64,000 nt of DNA from CAYMDS01 sp964576705 (lineage in GTDB: Bacteria; Patescibacteriota; Microgenomatia; Levybacterales; UBA12049), in contig CAZNVI010000001.1 in NCBI GenBank assembly GCA_964576705.1, positions 1 to 64,000 on the forward strand. Reading direction: 5' to 3'. Position numbers and translations under genes: made by a program. A model generated the notes under the pieces. It searched no databases. It saw only the letters and a program-made list of their open reading frames with translations, and was not told where the DNA came from. Position 1 is the stretch's first letter; each line of letters opens with the position of its first letter. Positions 18,365-26,723 of the stretch are shown here, piece after piece.

Positions 18365-19339
18365 CTATAAGCCGTATATTCTTATATTAGAATTTTGCTC
18401 ATTTAAAGTACGAGAATAATGGTTTACTCCGTTTTTATCTGTGAAATAGTATAAGTAATCTGTATTTGAAGGATTTGAGGCCGCTTGAAGCGATAAAACT
18501 CCCGGATTTGAAATTGGAGATGGCGGAAGACCAGGATTCGTATATGTATTATAATCCGAGTCAATACTGAGATCGTTTGTTGAGAGCCCGTTTTTCCACC
18601 AGGTTCTCGAAGCAGGATCAAAGCCAAGTGCGTATTGGACAGTCGCATCTATATCCAACTTCATGCCGATATTCAGTCTATTGTGGATAACGCTTGCTAC
18701 CAGTTTTCTATCTTCATTGTGACGAGCTTCCCTTTCTATCATTGACGCTATAGTGACAATTTCTTCTTGAGATAAAGAGCTAGTCGGGCTTATCGTTTCG
18801 TATTTATCATTAAAATTACTTTTCATCTTATTTATTATGTCTTCAATAGATTCATTTTTTTCGAAGTTGTAGGTGTCAGGAAAGAGATAGCCTTCGTTCT
18901 GGCTTAGTAGAGGGATGATATCGTCTATGTTCAGTGTCGGGATATGATTAGTGAGTATTTCAGCAACTTCTTCAGCTCTTTTACCCTCAGGAAAGGTTAC
19001 TCGAATATCAGTAGTGCTCCTAGTCAATGTTTTGGCAATTGTTACAGTATTCATCTTTGGTGATAGTTCAAAATCACCTGCTTGAACAGTATCGTCAATA
19101 CCTAATAATTTAGTGGTTAATATAAAAGTATATTCATTGCGGATAAGTTGTGAGCTTTTTAGGTCGGTAGCAATCTTTCTAAGGCTTTTACCCTTTTCTA
19201 TAGTAAAGGTTTGAAATGTTTCAGAACCGTTTTTGACCGGTTGTATGTTATATACCCACCATGAAATTCCCAATGCGAATATTAATATTGCAGTGGTGAT
19301 ATAAAAGAGCCTGAGTTTTCTTCGGTTTCTTTTTCGCAT
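18365..19339 (-). CDS. mltG: Endolytic murein transglycosylase MltG
   Basis: 324 residues. It has one N-terminal transmembrane helix (about 10-30), a LysM-like region, and the YceG/MltG catalytic domain with the conserved glutamate in ASMIEREA (E202), followed by VIHNRLNIGMKLDIDATVQYALG. MltG cuts nascent peptidoglycan glycan strands at the outer face of the membrane and helps set strand length. It is the last gene of a minus-strand run, 5 nt after the AMP phosphorylase gene. Confidence 0.92.
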   Translation of the reverse strand: MRKRNRRKLRLFYITTAILIFALGISWWVYNIQPVKNGSETFQTFTIEKGKSLRKIATDLKSSQLIRNEYTFILTTKLLGIDDTVQAGDFELSPKMNTVTIAKTLTRSTTDIRVTFPEGKRAEEVAEILTNHIPTLNIDDIIPLLSQNEGYLFPDTYNFEKNESIEDIINKMKSNFNDKYETISPTSSLSQEEIVTIASMIEREARHNEDRKLVASVIHNRLNIGMKLDIDATVQYALGFDPASRTWWKNGLSTNDLSIDSDYNTYTNPGLPPSPISNPGVLSLQAASNPSNTDYLYYFTDKNGVNHYSRTLNEQNSNIRIYGL

Positions 19340-19344
19340 GAGTA

Positions 19345-20616
19345 TTAATCATACTCAAGAATCGGGAAGCTTGCAAGGGATTCTACAGCTTCTTGTAGGT
19401 GATGCATGTTAGTTGAGTATAGTGTAAATAACAAATCATTCATCGATGCTTTCTCTCCTATCTTTTTGGACAAGTAGAGTCCGGCTTTTTTATCATGTGG
19501 TGCGCCTAGGATTTTAGCGAGTATAGAAATATTTTTACTATCTAATTTACTAACGGTGCATTTTTTATTTGCGAAGACTTCATGTTTTTTATCACCCGGA
19601 TGTAAGTTATGGCTTTTGACTAGCGGATTACCGCCTTGGGCTTGAATGATCTCCTGCATTTTTTTGTGAGCTTTCCCGGAAGTGAGTATATGTAATGCAT
19701 ATTTGTCAGGAGTATTATATTCAGTAAGGATTTTTTTTCTCAGTATTGGGGCATCAATCAAACATAAATCCAAAAGTTCAGATGCAAGGGCGATGGATCT
19801 ATGCTCTAAGTCAATCGGTCTATCCGGTGTTTGCTCAAGTACCTTAAGCGCTTCTTTTGCTTCAAGTAAAGGGCCTATACCGCGCCCCGCCGGTTCCGGT
19901 GTCCTATGTATGCGTATCCTTATTTTAATTCCGAATTTATCTGCAAGCTTCTCAAATTTACTTTTGAGAACGAGTGCATCTTTTTCAGAGTTTACCTTTA
20001 CATGCGGTCCGTATGGAAGGTCAATTACTACGTGAGTAGATCCGAAGGCTACCTTTTTGGCCATTATTGAAACCAGGATTTTATCAAAACTTTCAAACAT
20101 TAATGGTTCTTCTACTTTGATGAGTATATCGTCCGCCGGGGCAATATCTACGCCGCCTCCCCAAACTATGCAGGCATTTGCTTTCTTTACAATTTCATAG
20201 ATTTTTTCTTCAGTGAAAGTGACAGGACACAAAACTTCCATGTCGTCTGCTGTGCCGCCTGGAGTCGTGATAGCCCGAGATGAATTTTTAGGAATAGTAA
20301 ATCCGGCAGCTGCAATTATGGGTACGACGATCATAGTTGTTCTGGTACCTGGTACTCCGCCTATAGAATGCTTATCTGCAACTATTCCTTCGAAATGGAG
20401 CCTATCACCTGTTTCAACCATGGCGCGGGTTAAGAAATAAAGCTCCTCGTCCGAAAACCCTTGAGAGTAACCTGAAGCGGCGAAATAAGTAGTGAGAATA
20501 TCGCCTAACCGTCTATGCGCAATTTCATCCATGATGGCATAGATTTCCTGATAGTTTAATTTTTTCCCGGAAAGCTTTTTTTGTATGGCATCGCGAGCTT
20601 TTGCGTTTTCATCCAT
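19345..20616 (-). CDS. AMP phosphorylase / thymidine phosphorylase family (archaeal-type)
   Basis: 423 residues. DKHSIGGVPGTRTT, followed by VVPIIAAAGFTIPK and a TPGGTADDMEVL stretch, match the archaeal AMP phosphorylase branch more than E. coli DeoA. These enzymes convert AMP and phosphate to ribose-1,5-bisphosphate and adenine, feeding the CPR/archaeal R15P isomerase-RuBisCO salvage route. The ~80-residue N-terminal domain of the archaeal enzyme is absent: the protein starts directly in the helical domain. The start overlaps the stop of the 53-residue small ORF (TAATG). Neither R15P isomerase nor RuBisCO is in the window, so the route is inferred. Confidence 0.8.
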   Translation of the reverse strand: MDENAKARDAIQKKLSGKKLNYQEIYAIMDEIAHRRLGDILTTYFAASGYSQGFSDEELYFLTRAMVETGDRLHFEGIVADKHSIGGVPGTRTTMIVVPIIAAAGFTIPKNSSRAITTPGGTADDMEVLCPVTFTEEKIYEIVKKANACIVWGGGVDIAPADDILIKVEEPLMFESFDKILVSIMAKKVAFGSTHVVIDLPYGPHVKVNSEKDALVLKSKFEKLADKFGIKIRIRIHRTPEPAGRGIGPLLEAKEALKVLEQTPDRPIDLEHRSIALASELLDLCLIDAPILRKKILTEYNTPDKYALHILTSGKAHKKMQEIIQAQGGNPLVKSHNLHPGDKKHEVFANKKCTVSKLDSKNISILAKILGAPHDKKAGLYLSKKIGEKASMNDLLFTLYSTNMHHLQEAVESLASFPILEYD

Positions 20617-20777
20617 TATTCACCGATCCCTCCAGTTCTTATCATACTCACGGCTTGTCTCACGAAAGTTTTTATAATACTGATTACAAAATATAAAGTA
20701 CTGTTAATTCCCCTATAGATAAAGGGCCAAACTTGCTTTAAAAGTTTATAAAATCTATTCGGTTCTCCTTGGTTCAT
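20616..20777 (-). CDS. 53-residue small protein, translationally coupled to AMP phosphorylase
   Basis: A short ORF starting MNQGEPNRFYKLLKQVWPF and ending RTGGIGE, with a moderately hydrophobic central helix (STLYFVISIIKTFV). Its TAA overlaps the ATG of the AMP phosphorylase gene (TAATG at 20618-20614). A promoter with TACAAT (20784-20789) stands 6 nt before its ATG, with TGACTT 17 nt further upstream, matching other leaderless promoters here. I do not recognise a family; it is possibly membrane-associated. Confidence 0.6.
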   Translation of the reverse strand: MNQGEPNRFYKLLKQVWPFIYRGINSTLYFVISIIKTFVRQAVSMIRTGGIGE

Positions 20778-20783
20778 AATTAA

Positions 20784-20812
20784 ATTGTACTTGAGTCAGT
20801 ATATAAAAGTCA
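20784..20812 (-). promoter_or_regulatory. Promoter of the small ORF / AMP phosphorylase / mltG group (leaderless)
   Basis: On the minus strand TGACTT (20812-20807), a 17-nt spacer, TACAAT (20789-20784), then 6 nt to the ATG at 20777. Confidence 0.5.
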
Positions 20813-20818
20813 CTATTA

Positions 20819-21550
20819 TTAGTTAACCAATTTAGCTTTTACTACAAGTCGTTTCCATGTAGTTCCAGGCGGTGTACAGGTTAATAAAGTCAGATAACTT
20901 CCGCTATGGTCTTGTGTAAAAATATCCATATCATCAGGCGTAGTGATCCTGATAGACACTACTTTATAAACATATTCCTTAGTATTTACCGTCGTGTAGA
21001 TTTGATCTCCCTCTTTTAGCTTATGGACAGTTGCAAAGATGGTTTCATAGTCCAAGGGGTTAAAAAGATTAGGAATCGTTGAATGTCCGAAAACTACAGA
21101 ATTTCCCGGATTTGGGGGGATAGCGGTTCCTGGGTAAAGTATCAAATGCTTCGATAAATTTGTATCAATTGTGGATACGTCGGCAAATCGGATTCCTAAT
21201 TTCGGGATTGAGATATTAAACGTAGTTATGATACCCGGGTCAGGTTTAATTTCATATCCTGAATTTAATTTTGGAAACCAATTCTTTGCATCAGAATAAT
21301 CTACGTTTAAATTATCAACAGCTTGAGTAAATAAGGTCTTAATACCATCTTTTGTTAATACAGATGTTTTAGGTATAGGTACCTGAACTGTGTTAGAAGC
21401 AAAAACCGGCTCGAAGTAGAACTTCCAAGAAATGAAAGGGAATAAGATATAAAGTAGGCAAACAAAACTTAATATAGAGATTAATAACCCGCTATATTTG
21501 AGCAAATTTCTTATTTTTTTTGTACTGTGTTTCTTATAAATTAGGGTCAT
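20819..21550 (-). CDS. Sortase family transpeptidase
   Basis: 243 residues with an N-terminal membrane anchor (about 19-40) and a sortase fold. The catalytic residues are H156 in VVFGHST, C225 in LLTCTPPG and R234 in TTWKRLVV. Sortases cleave C-terminal sorting signals and attach proteins to the wall or to pilin subunits. No LPxTG protein is visible in this window, so the substrate is unknown. It follows the PilM/baseplate-like gene by 21 nt in the same minus-strand run. Confidence 0.9.
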   Translation of the reverse strand: MTLIYKKHSTKKIRNLLKYSGLLISILSFVCLLYILFPFISWKFYFEPVFASNTVQVPIPKTSVLTKDGIKTLFTQAVDNLNVDYSDAKNWFPKLNSGYEIKPDPGIITTFNISIPKLGIRFADVSTIDTNLSKHLILYPGTAIPPNPGNSVVFGHSTIPNLFNPLDYETIFATVHKLKEGDQIYTTVNTKEYVYKVVSIRITTPDDMDIFTQDHSGSYLTLLTCTPPGTTWKRLVVKAKLVN

Positions 21551-21571
21551 ATTTTCAGATCAGTCGCAAGA

Positions 21572-23887
21572 TTATTGGGTTTTAACGGTGACGTTGATGT
21601 TAGCATGTCTATGCGGCATAACCTTAGGAAGAAAAGTAAGATTAGGAAACAGTGTAATTTCTACATCACGAATTTGTGGCGAAACGTTTCTTGATACATT
21701 TTTTGCGTCTGTAAATGATTTACCGGCGAGTTCGGTTTTTATACCTTCGAGGTCTATTTTAGGTAACAACCCTGCATTTATGGCTGCAACTCCGGTAAGT
21801 TCTGTATCGCTTTTATCTTTTATTCCGCTTAATTTTGTATTGATATTATCCCCTGAGAGATGCTCTTGCTTATACCTTGCTTGTAAGCTTTCTTGGGCGA
21901 ATCTGAGAAGATCATCTTTATCATAAGCAACTGCTTTAAAACTGACGGTGCCTGAAAGCTTTACGGTTTTTGCTTCAGCATCTATCTTATGATCCAAAGT
22001 TTCTTTTGTAAGTGTAATATCGGTAAATCCGGCGAGAAGCTCTTCATTAGCAGCAAGTTTTTTCTTTAATTCCTCTTGAGCTTTTTTTTCAAGGCTTTTA
22101 GGTAGGTCTTCTGTTATTTTTTTGACATCTTTTTCTGTAACCACTGTTACTTTTTTCTTAGATCCTCCGCTGAAAGCGGATTCATTCTTTGCTGCGACCG
22201 TATCAGTCCCTTCTATGCTAAATTTTGAGTTGGACGGCAAGTTATATTCAGTGCCTATTTTACTAGCTGTTACAGTTGCTTGTGCTGTTCCCGATTTTAT
22301 GCCCGTAAATATATCGCCAGATGCTGATGCTACGCTGACCTCTTTATCTATTACATACGCAAGTCCTTTCTCAGAGCTTATTACAGTCCCTTCTTTAAAA
22401 GTTTTTTTCTCGGTGTCACTATTAAAAATTGTTATACTTCCTTTGGCCTTGTCACCTATTTCTTTTTCGCCTGTTGCTTCTGTGGTAGCCGATCCTTCAA
22501 GTGGTACAGTAAGCTCTTTAGCTGCAATAATATTTTGGGCAAAGTCATTATCTGATTTGGTTGAAAGTGTAATTCTCTCAGTTTCACTGACTGCCTTTGG
22601 TGTTACGTAAAGTGTGACTGTAGCCTTAAGTTGAAAGAAATAAAGAACTGCGAGTCCTATTAATAATAATATTATTAAAGGCGGAATGAATATCAATTTT
22701 TTATTGGACGAAAAATTTGTCATGGATATATTTTTCATTTTATTTGTGATCACAGAAATTAATGGAATATGAAGTCCAATAGCTTTTTTTTGCTGCATCT
22801 TTGGCTCCCTTGGTGAATTGTCATTTATTGTTATTTCACTTGCGGTTATAAAATCATCTTCTTTATCTTCCGCTAGAATTTCTCTATTTGTCTCCTTTCC
22901 CAAATTCATATCATGATCTTTGGTTTGCGGAGGTACTATATCGGCAATATCTTGATTTAACACGAACCCAAAATTTTCAGTATTTTGATCAGTACCGCTA
23001 TCATTTTTAATTTCTGATTTCTCACTTGAGTCTGATTCCTTATGTGATTTACGTGTATGCTTAGGTTCTAGCGTCCTGATTTCGTGGTTTTTTATATCTT
23101 CTGTTAGACTTGCCAGAGTGAACCCGAGTTGCATAGCAGCACCGGATACTATCGCTTTTCCGTCGAATTCGTACGGTAATATAGAGATTTGAGGGATTTG
23201 GGTGAATGGTAAGCTTTTACTCCATTGATGGGCGATAAATTTTTGCGATAGATCATCTTTGTTTTCCGCATCTGATTCGGTAAGTGATTGAAATAGAATA
23301 AGACGCGGAGGTAAAATTTCGACATGCTCAAATTCCCCAAGCGCTTCATCGACAGAATGCATAGGTGTTGTGGTTATAGGTTTATTGACTGTTTTTAATA
23401 ACTTTCCAGCCCGGAATAAACTAACAGTTGTTGTATATTTACCTACTTCAGCTATGAGAGCAGTGACCGGTGCTGCTTCTTCTTGCGAGATGAGATGGGC
23501 TATGGCTTCAGAAAGGACGATAAAACCTATTGGCGTTAAATTAAGCTCACTACAAACGTGCTTAAGTCTCATGAGGTAGTCTTTGCTGATTTTTTTATCA
23601 TCTACCCAGCTATCTTTGACACCGAATATAGTATCTTTTATCTCTATATTTATAGGGAGTCTTGACTCAGCGTGGCTTATTACTTTATCAAGTATGGTTA
23701 CTAAATCATCAAGGGGTGTCTTTTCAGGAGTTTCTGAAAGAGCTTCTTCGCTTTTGGAAACTATAATTACGTTTCCTGATACCTGTTTAAAAATAATAGC
23801 AGATATCTTTTCATCACGAAGCACTAGGGCAAGATAGAATTCTTCCTCGGTTTTATTTTTTAGGAATGGCAGTTTAGGCAGCTTCAT
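21572..23887 (-). CDS. PilM-like / baseplate-J-like membrane protein
   Basis: 771 residues. The N-terminal ~260 residues look like an actin/PilM-like fold (ALVLRDEKISAIIF, LIAEVGKYTTTVSLF, ILPPRLILF). A charged, disordered linker, a transmembrane helix near residue ~405-425 (LIFIPPLIILLLIGLAVLYFF) and a beta-rich extracytoplasmic region resembling baseplate-J/gp47 proteins (SATTEATGEKEIGDKAKGS, then VTASKIGTEYNLPSNSKF) follow. This combines a cytoplasmic pilus-assembly-like module with an external baseplate-like one. The assignment is from motif appearance; the function is unknown. Confidence 0.55.
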   Translation of the reverse strand: MKLPKLPFLKNKTEEEFYLALVLRDEKISAIIFKQVSGNVIIVSKSEEALSETPEKTPLDDLVTILDKVISHAESRLPINIEIKDTIFGVKDSWVDDKKISKDYLMRLKHVCSELNLTPIGFIVLSEAIAHLISQEEAAPVTALIAEVGKYTTTVSLFRAGKLLKTVNKPITTTPMHSVDEALGEFEHVEILPPRLILFQSLTESDAENKDDLSQKFIAHQWSKSLPFTQIPQISILPYEFDGKAIVSGAAMQLGFTLASLTEDIKNHEIRTLEPKHTRKSHKESDSSEKSEIKNDSGTDQNTENFGFVLNQDIADIVPPQTKDHDMNLGKETNREILAEDKEDDFITASEITINDNSPREPKMQQKKAIGLHIPLISVITNKMKNISMTNFSSNKKLIFIPPLIILLLIGLAVLYFFQLKATVTLYVTPKAVSETERITLSTKSDNDFAQNIIAAKELTVPLEGSATTEATGEKEIGDKAKGSITIFNSDTEKKTFKEGTVISSEKGLAYVIDKEVSVASASGDIFTGIKSGTAQATVTASKIGTEYNLPSNSKFSIEGTDTVAAKNESAFSGGSKKKVTVVTEKDVKKITEDLPKSLEKKAQEELKKKLAANEELLAGFTDITLTKETLDHKIDAEAKTVKLSGTVSFKAVAYDKDDLLRFAQESLQARYKQEHLSGDNINTKLSGIKDKSDTELTGVAAINAGLLPKIDLEGIKTELAGKSFTDAKNVSRNVSPQIRDVEITLFPNLTFLPKVMPHRHANINVTVKTQ

Positions 23888-23898
23888 AGATAACTTTA

Positions 23899-23985
23899 GA
23901 GAGATTAAGATATTAGGATATAAAGATATTAGGTTAAACTTATATGTATCGCTTAATATCTCAATCTCTTAATATCCTAGTATCG
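23899..23985 (-). repeat. Palindromic AT-rich element between alaS and the PilM-like gene
   Basis: Words of the form GATATTAGGATA and TAATATCCTA recur in both orientations, so the region folds back on itself imperfectly. It fills the space between the alaS stop and the start of the next gene on the minus strand. Confidence 0.55.
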
Positions 23986-23993
23986 TTTGTCTA

Positions 23994-25820
23994 CTACCCA
24001 ACTATAGCATACAGTCTCTTATGAGATTTGCCAAGGTTTTCCTGTTTTGAGATTTTAAAGTATTTAAGAACATTCGTGTTATCGACATGTGGTCCCCCAC
24101 AAAACTCAATAGAATATGCTTTTTCATAAGAGACTGAAGTATCTCCGATAAAATAAATCTTAGAGGTGTCAGAGTAAGTTTCATCAAAAAGCCCTATCGC
24201 TCCTATTTCCTTCGCTTTTGTAGTTGGCAACATTTCAAAATGAACAGGCAAATTTTCTTTAATTTTTTTATTTACTATATTTTCTACTTTTAGTATTTCT
24301 TCATCAGTCAATTTTTCTCCGTAATTAAAGTCAAAACGAATGCGTTCTGATGTGATATTAGATCCGGTTTGATGAACCTCATCTCCCAAAACATCTCTTA
24401 AAGCTTGGTGCATAAGGTGTGTCGCGGTATGGCCCATGATGGTTTTTTCTTGATGATCTGCTAACCCTCCACGGAATTTTCCTGCTGATGCAGTGCGGGA
24501 TGATTCTTTATGATTCTTGAGTTGTTCTTGGAATTTATTTTCATCAACTTTTTTACCTTTTTCTTTAGCAATTTCAGAAAGTATTTCGAAAGGAAAGCCG
24601 AATGATTGATAAAGATCAAACGCTTTGTCATCAATGTGATCAAGGTCTTTTTCAACTTCTTTTAAGCCTTTATCCAATGTTTTCGAAAATCTTTCTATTT
24701 CAGTTTTTATAACATCTGTTACTAAATTTAAATATTTTTCTTTACTTATTTTCTTATCTATTTCTTCTTCTATTTCAAGCACTGTTTCTATTAGGGGTAT
24801 GTATTGATCGGGATACAGCTTGTTGTCCATTAGTTGATGCATTTTAACTGCAGATCTACGAAGAAGTCTTCTAAGTATGTAACCGTGTTCTTTATTTGAT
24901 GGAGTTATGTTATCAATTATTAAATAAGCTGCAGCTTTTATGTGATCTGCTATTATTCGCATTTTGGACTGCGTCGAATCTTCGTATGATTTCTTAGATT
25001 TTGATTCCAGTATTTTAATAATAGGCAGATACAGATCTGTTGTAAAAACATCCGGATTATTATTTACAGCCGCTGCCATTCTTTCAAGTCCACCACCAAA
25101 ATCAATGTTATTCTTAGGAAGCGGTTTAAATGATCCGTCATCTGATTTGATATATTGCATAAACACCGAATTGGCTATTTCCATGAATCTTCCGCAATCG
25201 CAGTTGGGATGACACTTATCTCCGAATTTAGAATCGTGTATCACATCGGTAAATTCATAAAACACTTCAGTCGAAGGGCCACCCGGTTCACCTGCAGGCA
25301 TTTTGGAAGGAATTCCTGATCTAGACCACCAGTTACTTTTATCATTGTAATAATAAATTCGCTCAATCGGATTAAGTCCATCTTTTTTCAATACTTCATT
25401 CCAGATATCGACAGCTTCATTATCTTTTGAAATATCTCCAATTCCCTCAAAGACAGTTATAAATAATTTTTCTTTCGGTAAATGCAATTCTTTTGTGAGG
25501 AATTCCCAAAGCCAAGGAATTTCTTCTTTCTTAAAATAGTCTCCTAAAGACCAATTCCCAAGCATTCTGAAAAAAGTAGTATGTCTATTATCTCCTACTT
25601 CTTCAATATCTTGAGTCCTTATCGCGTTTTGGACATTCACTAATCTAGTGCCGGACGGATGTTGTTCTCCTAAGAGATATGGGACTAATGGCTGCATGCC
25701 AGAGCTGGTGAATAGAGTAGTCGGATCATTTTGAAGTACTAGCGGTGAGTTGGGAATTTCTGCATGCCCATGGTGTTTAAAAAAATTAATATATTTATTG
25801 ACTATGTCAGCTGAAGTCAT
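23994..25820 (-). CDS. alaS: Alanyl-tRNA synthetase, C-terminally short form
   Basis: 608 residues. The class II catalytic core (TTLFTSSGMQPLVPYL, VQNAIRTQDIEEVGD) and the editing domain with the HxxxH metal site (GHTATHLMH) and CGGPHV are all present. The protein stops soon after the editing domain, lacking the DHHA1/C-Ala region that brings typical bacterial AlaRS to ~870 residues. The start is fixed by an extended -10 (TGC then TATAAT, 25827-25832) just 6 nt upstream, divergent from the IMPase promoter. Confidence 0.95.
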   Translation of the reverse strand: MTSADIVNKYINFFKHHGHAEIPNSPLVLQNDPTTLFTSSGMQPLVPYLLGEQHPSGTRLVNVQNAIRTQDIEEVGDNRHTTFFRMLGNWSLGDYFKKEEIPWLWEFLTKELHLPKEKLFITVFEGIGDISKDNEAVDIWNEVLKKDGLNPIERIYYYNDKSNWWSRSGIPSKMPAGEPGGPSTEVFYEFTDVIHDSKFGDKCHPNCDCGRFMEIANSVFMQYIKSDDGSFKPLPKNNIDFGGGLERMAAAVNNNPDVFTTDLYLPIIKILESKSKKSYEDSTQSKMRIIADHIKAAAYLIIDNITPSNKEHGYILRRLLRRSAVKMHQLMDNKLYPDQYIPLIETVLEIEEEIDKKISKEKYLNLVTDVIKTEIERFSKTLDKGLKEVEKDLDHIDDKAFDLYQSFGFPFEILSEIAKEKGKKVDENKFQEQLKNHKESSRTASAGKFRGGLADHQEKTIMGHTATHLMHQALRDVLGDEVHQTGSNITSERIRFDFNYGEKLTDEEILKVENIVNKKIKENLPVHFEMLPTTKAKEIGAIGLFDETYSDTSKIYFIGDTSVSYEKAYSIEFCGGPHVDNTNVLKYFKISKQENLGKSHKRLYAIVG

Positions 25821-25826
25821 AAAAAG

Positions 25827-25832
25827 ATTATA
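25827..25832 (-). promoter_or_regulatory. Extended -10 of alaS (leaderless)
   Basis: TGC-TATAAT on the minus strand with 6 nt to the ATG at 25820. The divergent IMPase promoter lies 25 nt away. Confidence 0.6.
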
Positions 25833-25856
25833 GCAGATTATTAGCCTCGTGTTTGA

Positions 25857-25862
25857 TATAAT
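25857..25862 (+). promoter_or_regulatory. Extended -10 of the IMPase gene (leaderless)
   Basis: TGA-TATAAT (hexamer 25857-25862) with 8 nt to the ATG at 25871. No good -35 is seen, consistent with an extended -10 promoter. Confidence 0.6.
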
Positions 25863-25870
25863 ACTTAAAT

Positions 25871-26668
25871 ATGGAATATAAATTTTTTTTACAAGAAACT
25901 TTGGAAAGATCCTCTGAAATTGCTAAGTCATACTTCGGAAAAGTATCCGGTACTACGAAGAAGGGTGATAACAATCAAGTTTTGACAGAGGCTGATCTTG
26001 AGATCGGAAAATATATCATAGAAGCTATAAAGCAAAAATTTCCGACATATAATATTATCGATGAAGAGGCAGGGGTGGTAGATAATAATTCTGAATATAC
26101 ATGGGTAGTTGATCCCATAGATGGCACCAGCAATTTCGCAAATGGAATTCCTACTTACGGAATTATGATTGGATTATTGCAAAGTAATAGTTCTGTTGCG
26201 AGTGGAGTGGTCCTTCCAAGTCTTAATGAAATTTATTTAGCCGAAAAAGGGGAAGGAGCAACTTGTAATGGTGAAAAAATCGTAGTGACGAATAAAACCA
26301 ATTTGCTTTCCTGTTTGATAGCTTATGGCATAGATGGACATCAGGAGGACCCATCGTTAACAAGAGAAGAAATAAAATTACTAGGAGAAATAGTATTGAA
26401 TATTAGAAATTTGAGATCAAGTAATAGTGCGTTTGATGCGATGATGGTCGCGCGTGGTAACTATGGGGCATCTTTAAATAAAACAAGTAAAATTTGGGAT
26501 AATGTCGCACAGCAAATACTTATAGAAGAGGCAGGTGGCATCTATACAGATTTTTATGGAAAACCTATGGAATACAGTAATCCGTTGAGTAGAGTTGACC
26601 AAAACTATACCTGGTGTTTTGGTGCTTCAATGCTCCACAAAGAGCTTCAAGAGATAATACATAAATAA
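25871..26668 (+). CDS. Inositol monophosphatase family phosphatase
   Basis: 265 residues, the normal length for the family. It shows the metal-site motif DPIDGTSNF, the upstream EEAG (metal ligand) and the second motif IWDNVAQQILIEEAGG. Members remove phosphate from inositol-1-phosphate, PAP, fructose-1,6-bisphosphate or other sugar phosphates; the substrate is not readable here. It is transcribed alone from a divergent promoter shared with alaS. Confidence 0.88.
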   Translation: MEYKFFLQETLERSSEIAKSYFGKVSGTTKKGDNNQVLTEADLEIGKYIIEAIKQKFPTYNIIDEEAGVVDNNSEYTWVVDPIDGTSNFANGIPTYGIMIGLLQSNSSVASGVVLPSLNEIYLAEKGEGATCNGEKIVVTNKTNLLSCLIAYGIDGHQEDPSLTREEIKLLGEIVLNIRNLRSSNSAFDAMMVARGNYGASLNKTSKIWDNVAQQILIEEAGGIYTDFYGKPMEYSNPLSRVDQNYTWCFGASMLHKELQEIIHK

Positions 26669-26687
26669 CTCAAATTAATTTTTAAAG

Positions 26688-26716
26688 TAGACTGCGATCT
26701 CTCCTTAGGGTACAAT
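26688..26716 (+). promoter_or_regulatory. Promoter of lepA (leaderless)
   Basis: TAGACT (26688-26693), a 17-nt spacer, TACAAT (26711-26716), then 7 nt to the ATG at 26724. Confidence 0.5.
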
Positions 26717-26723
26717 TAGCTAC

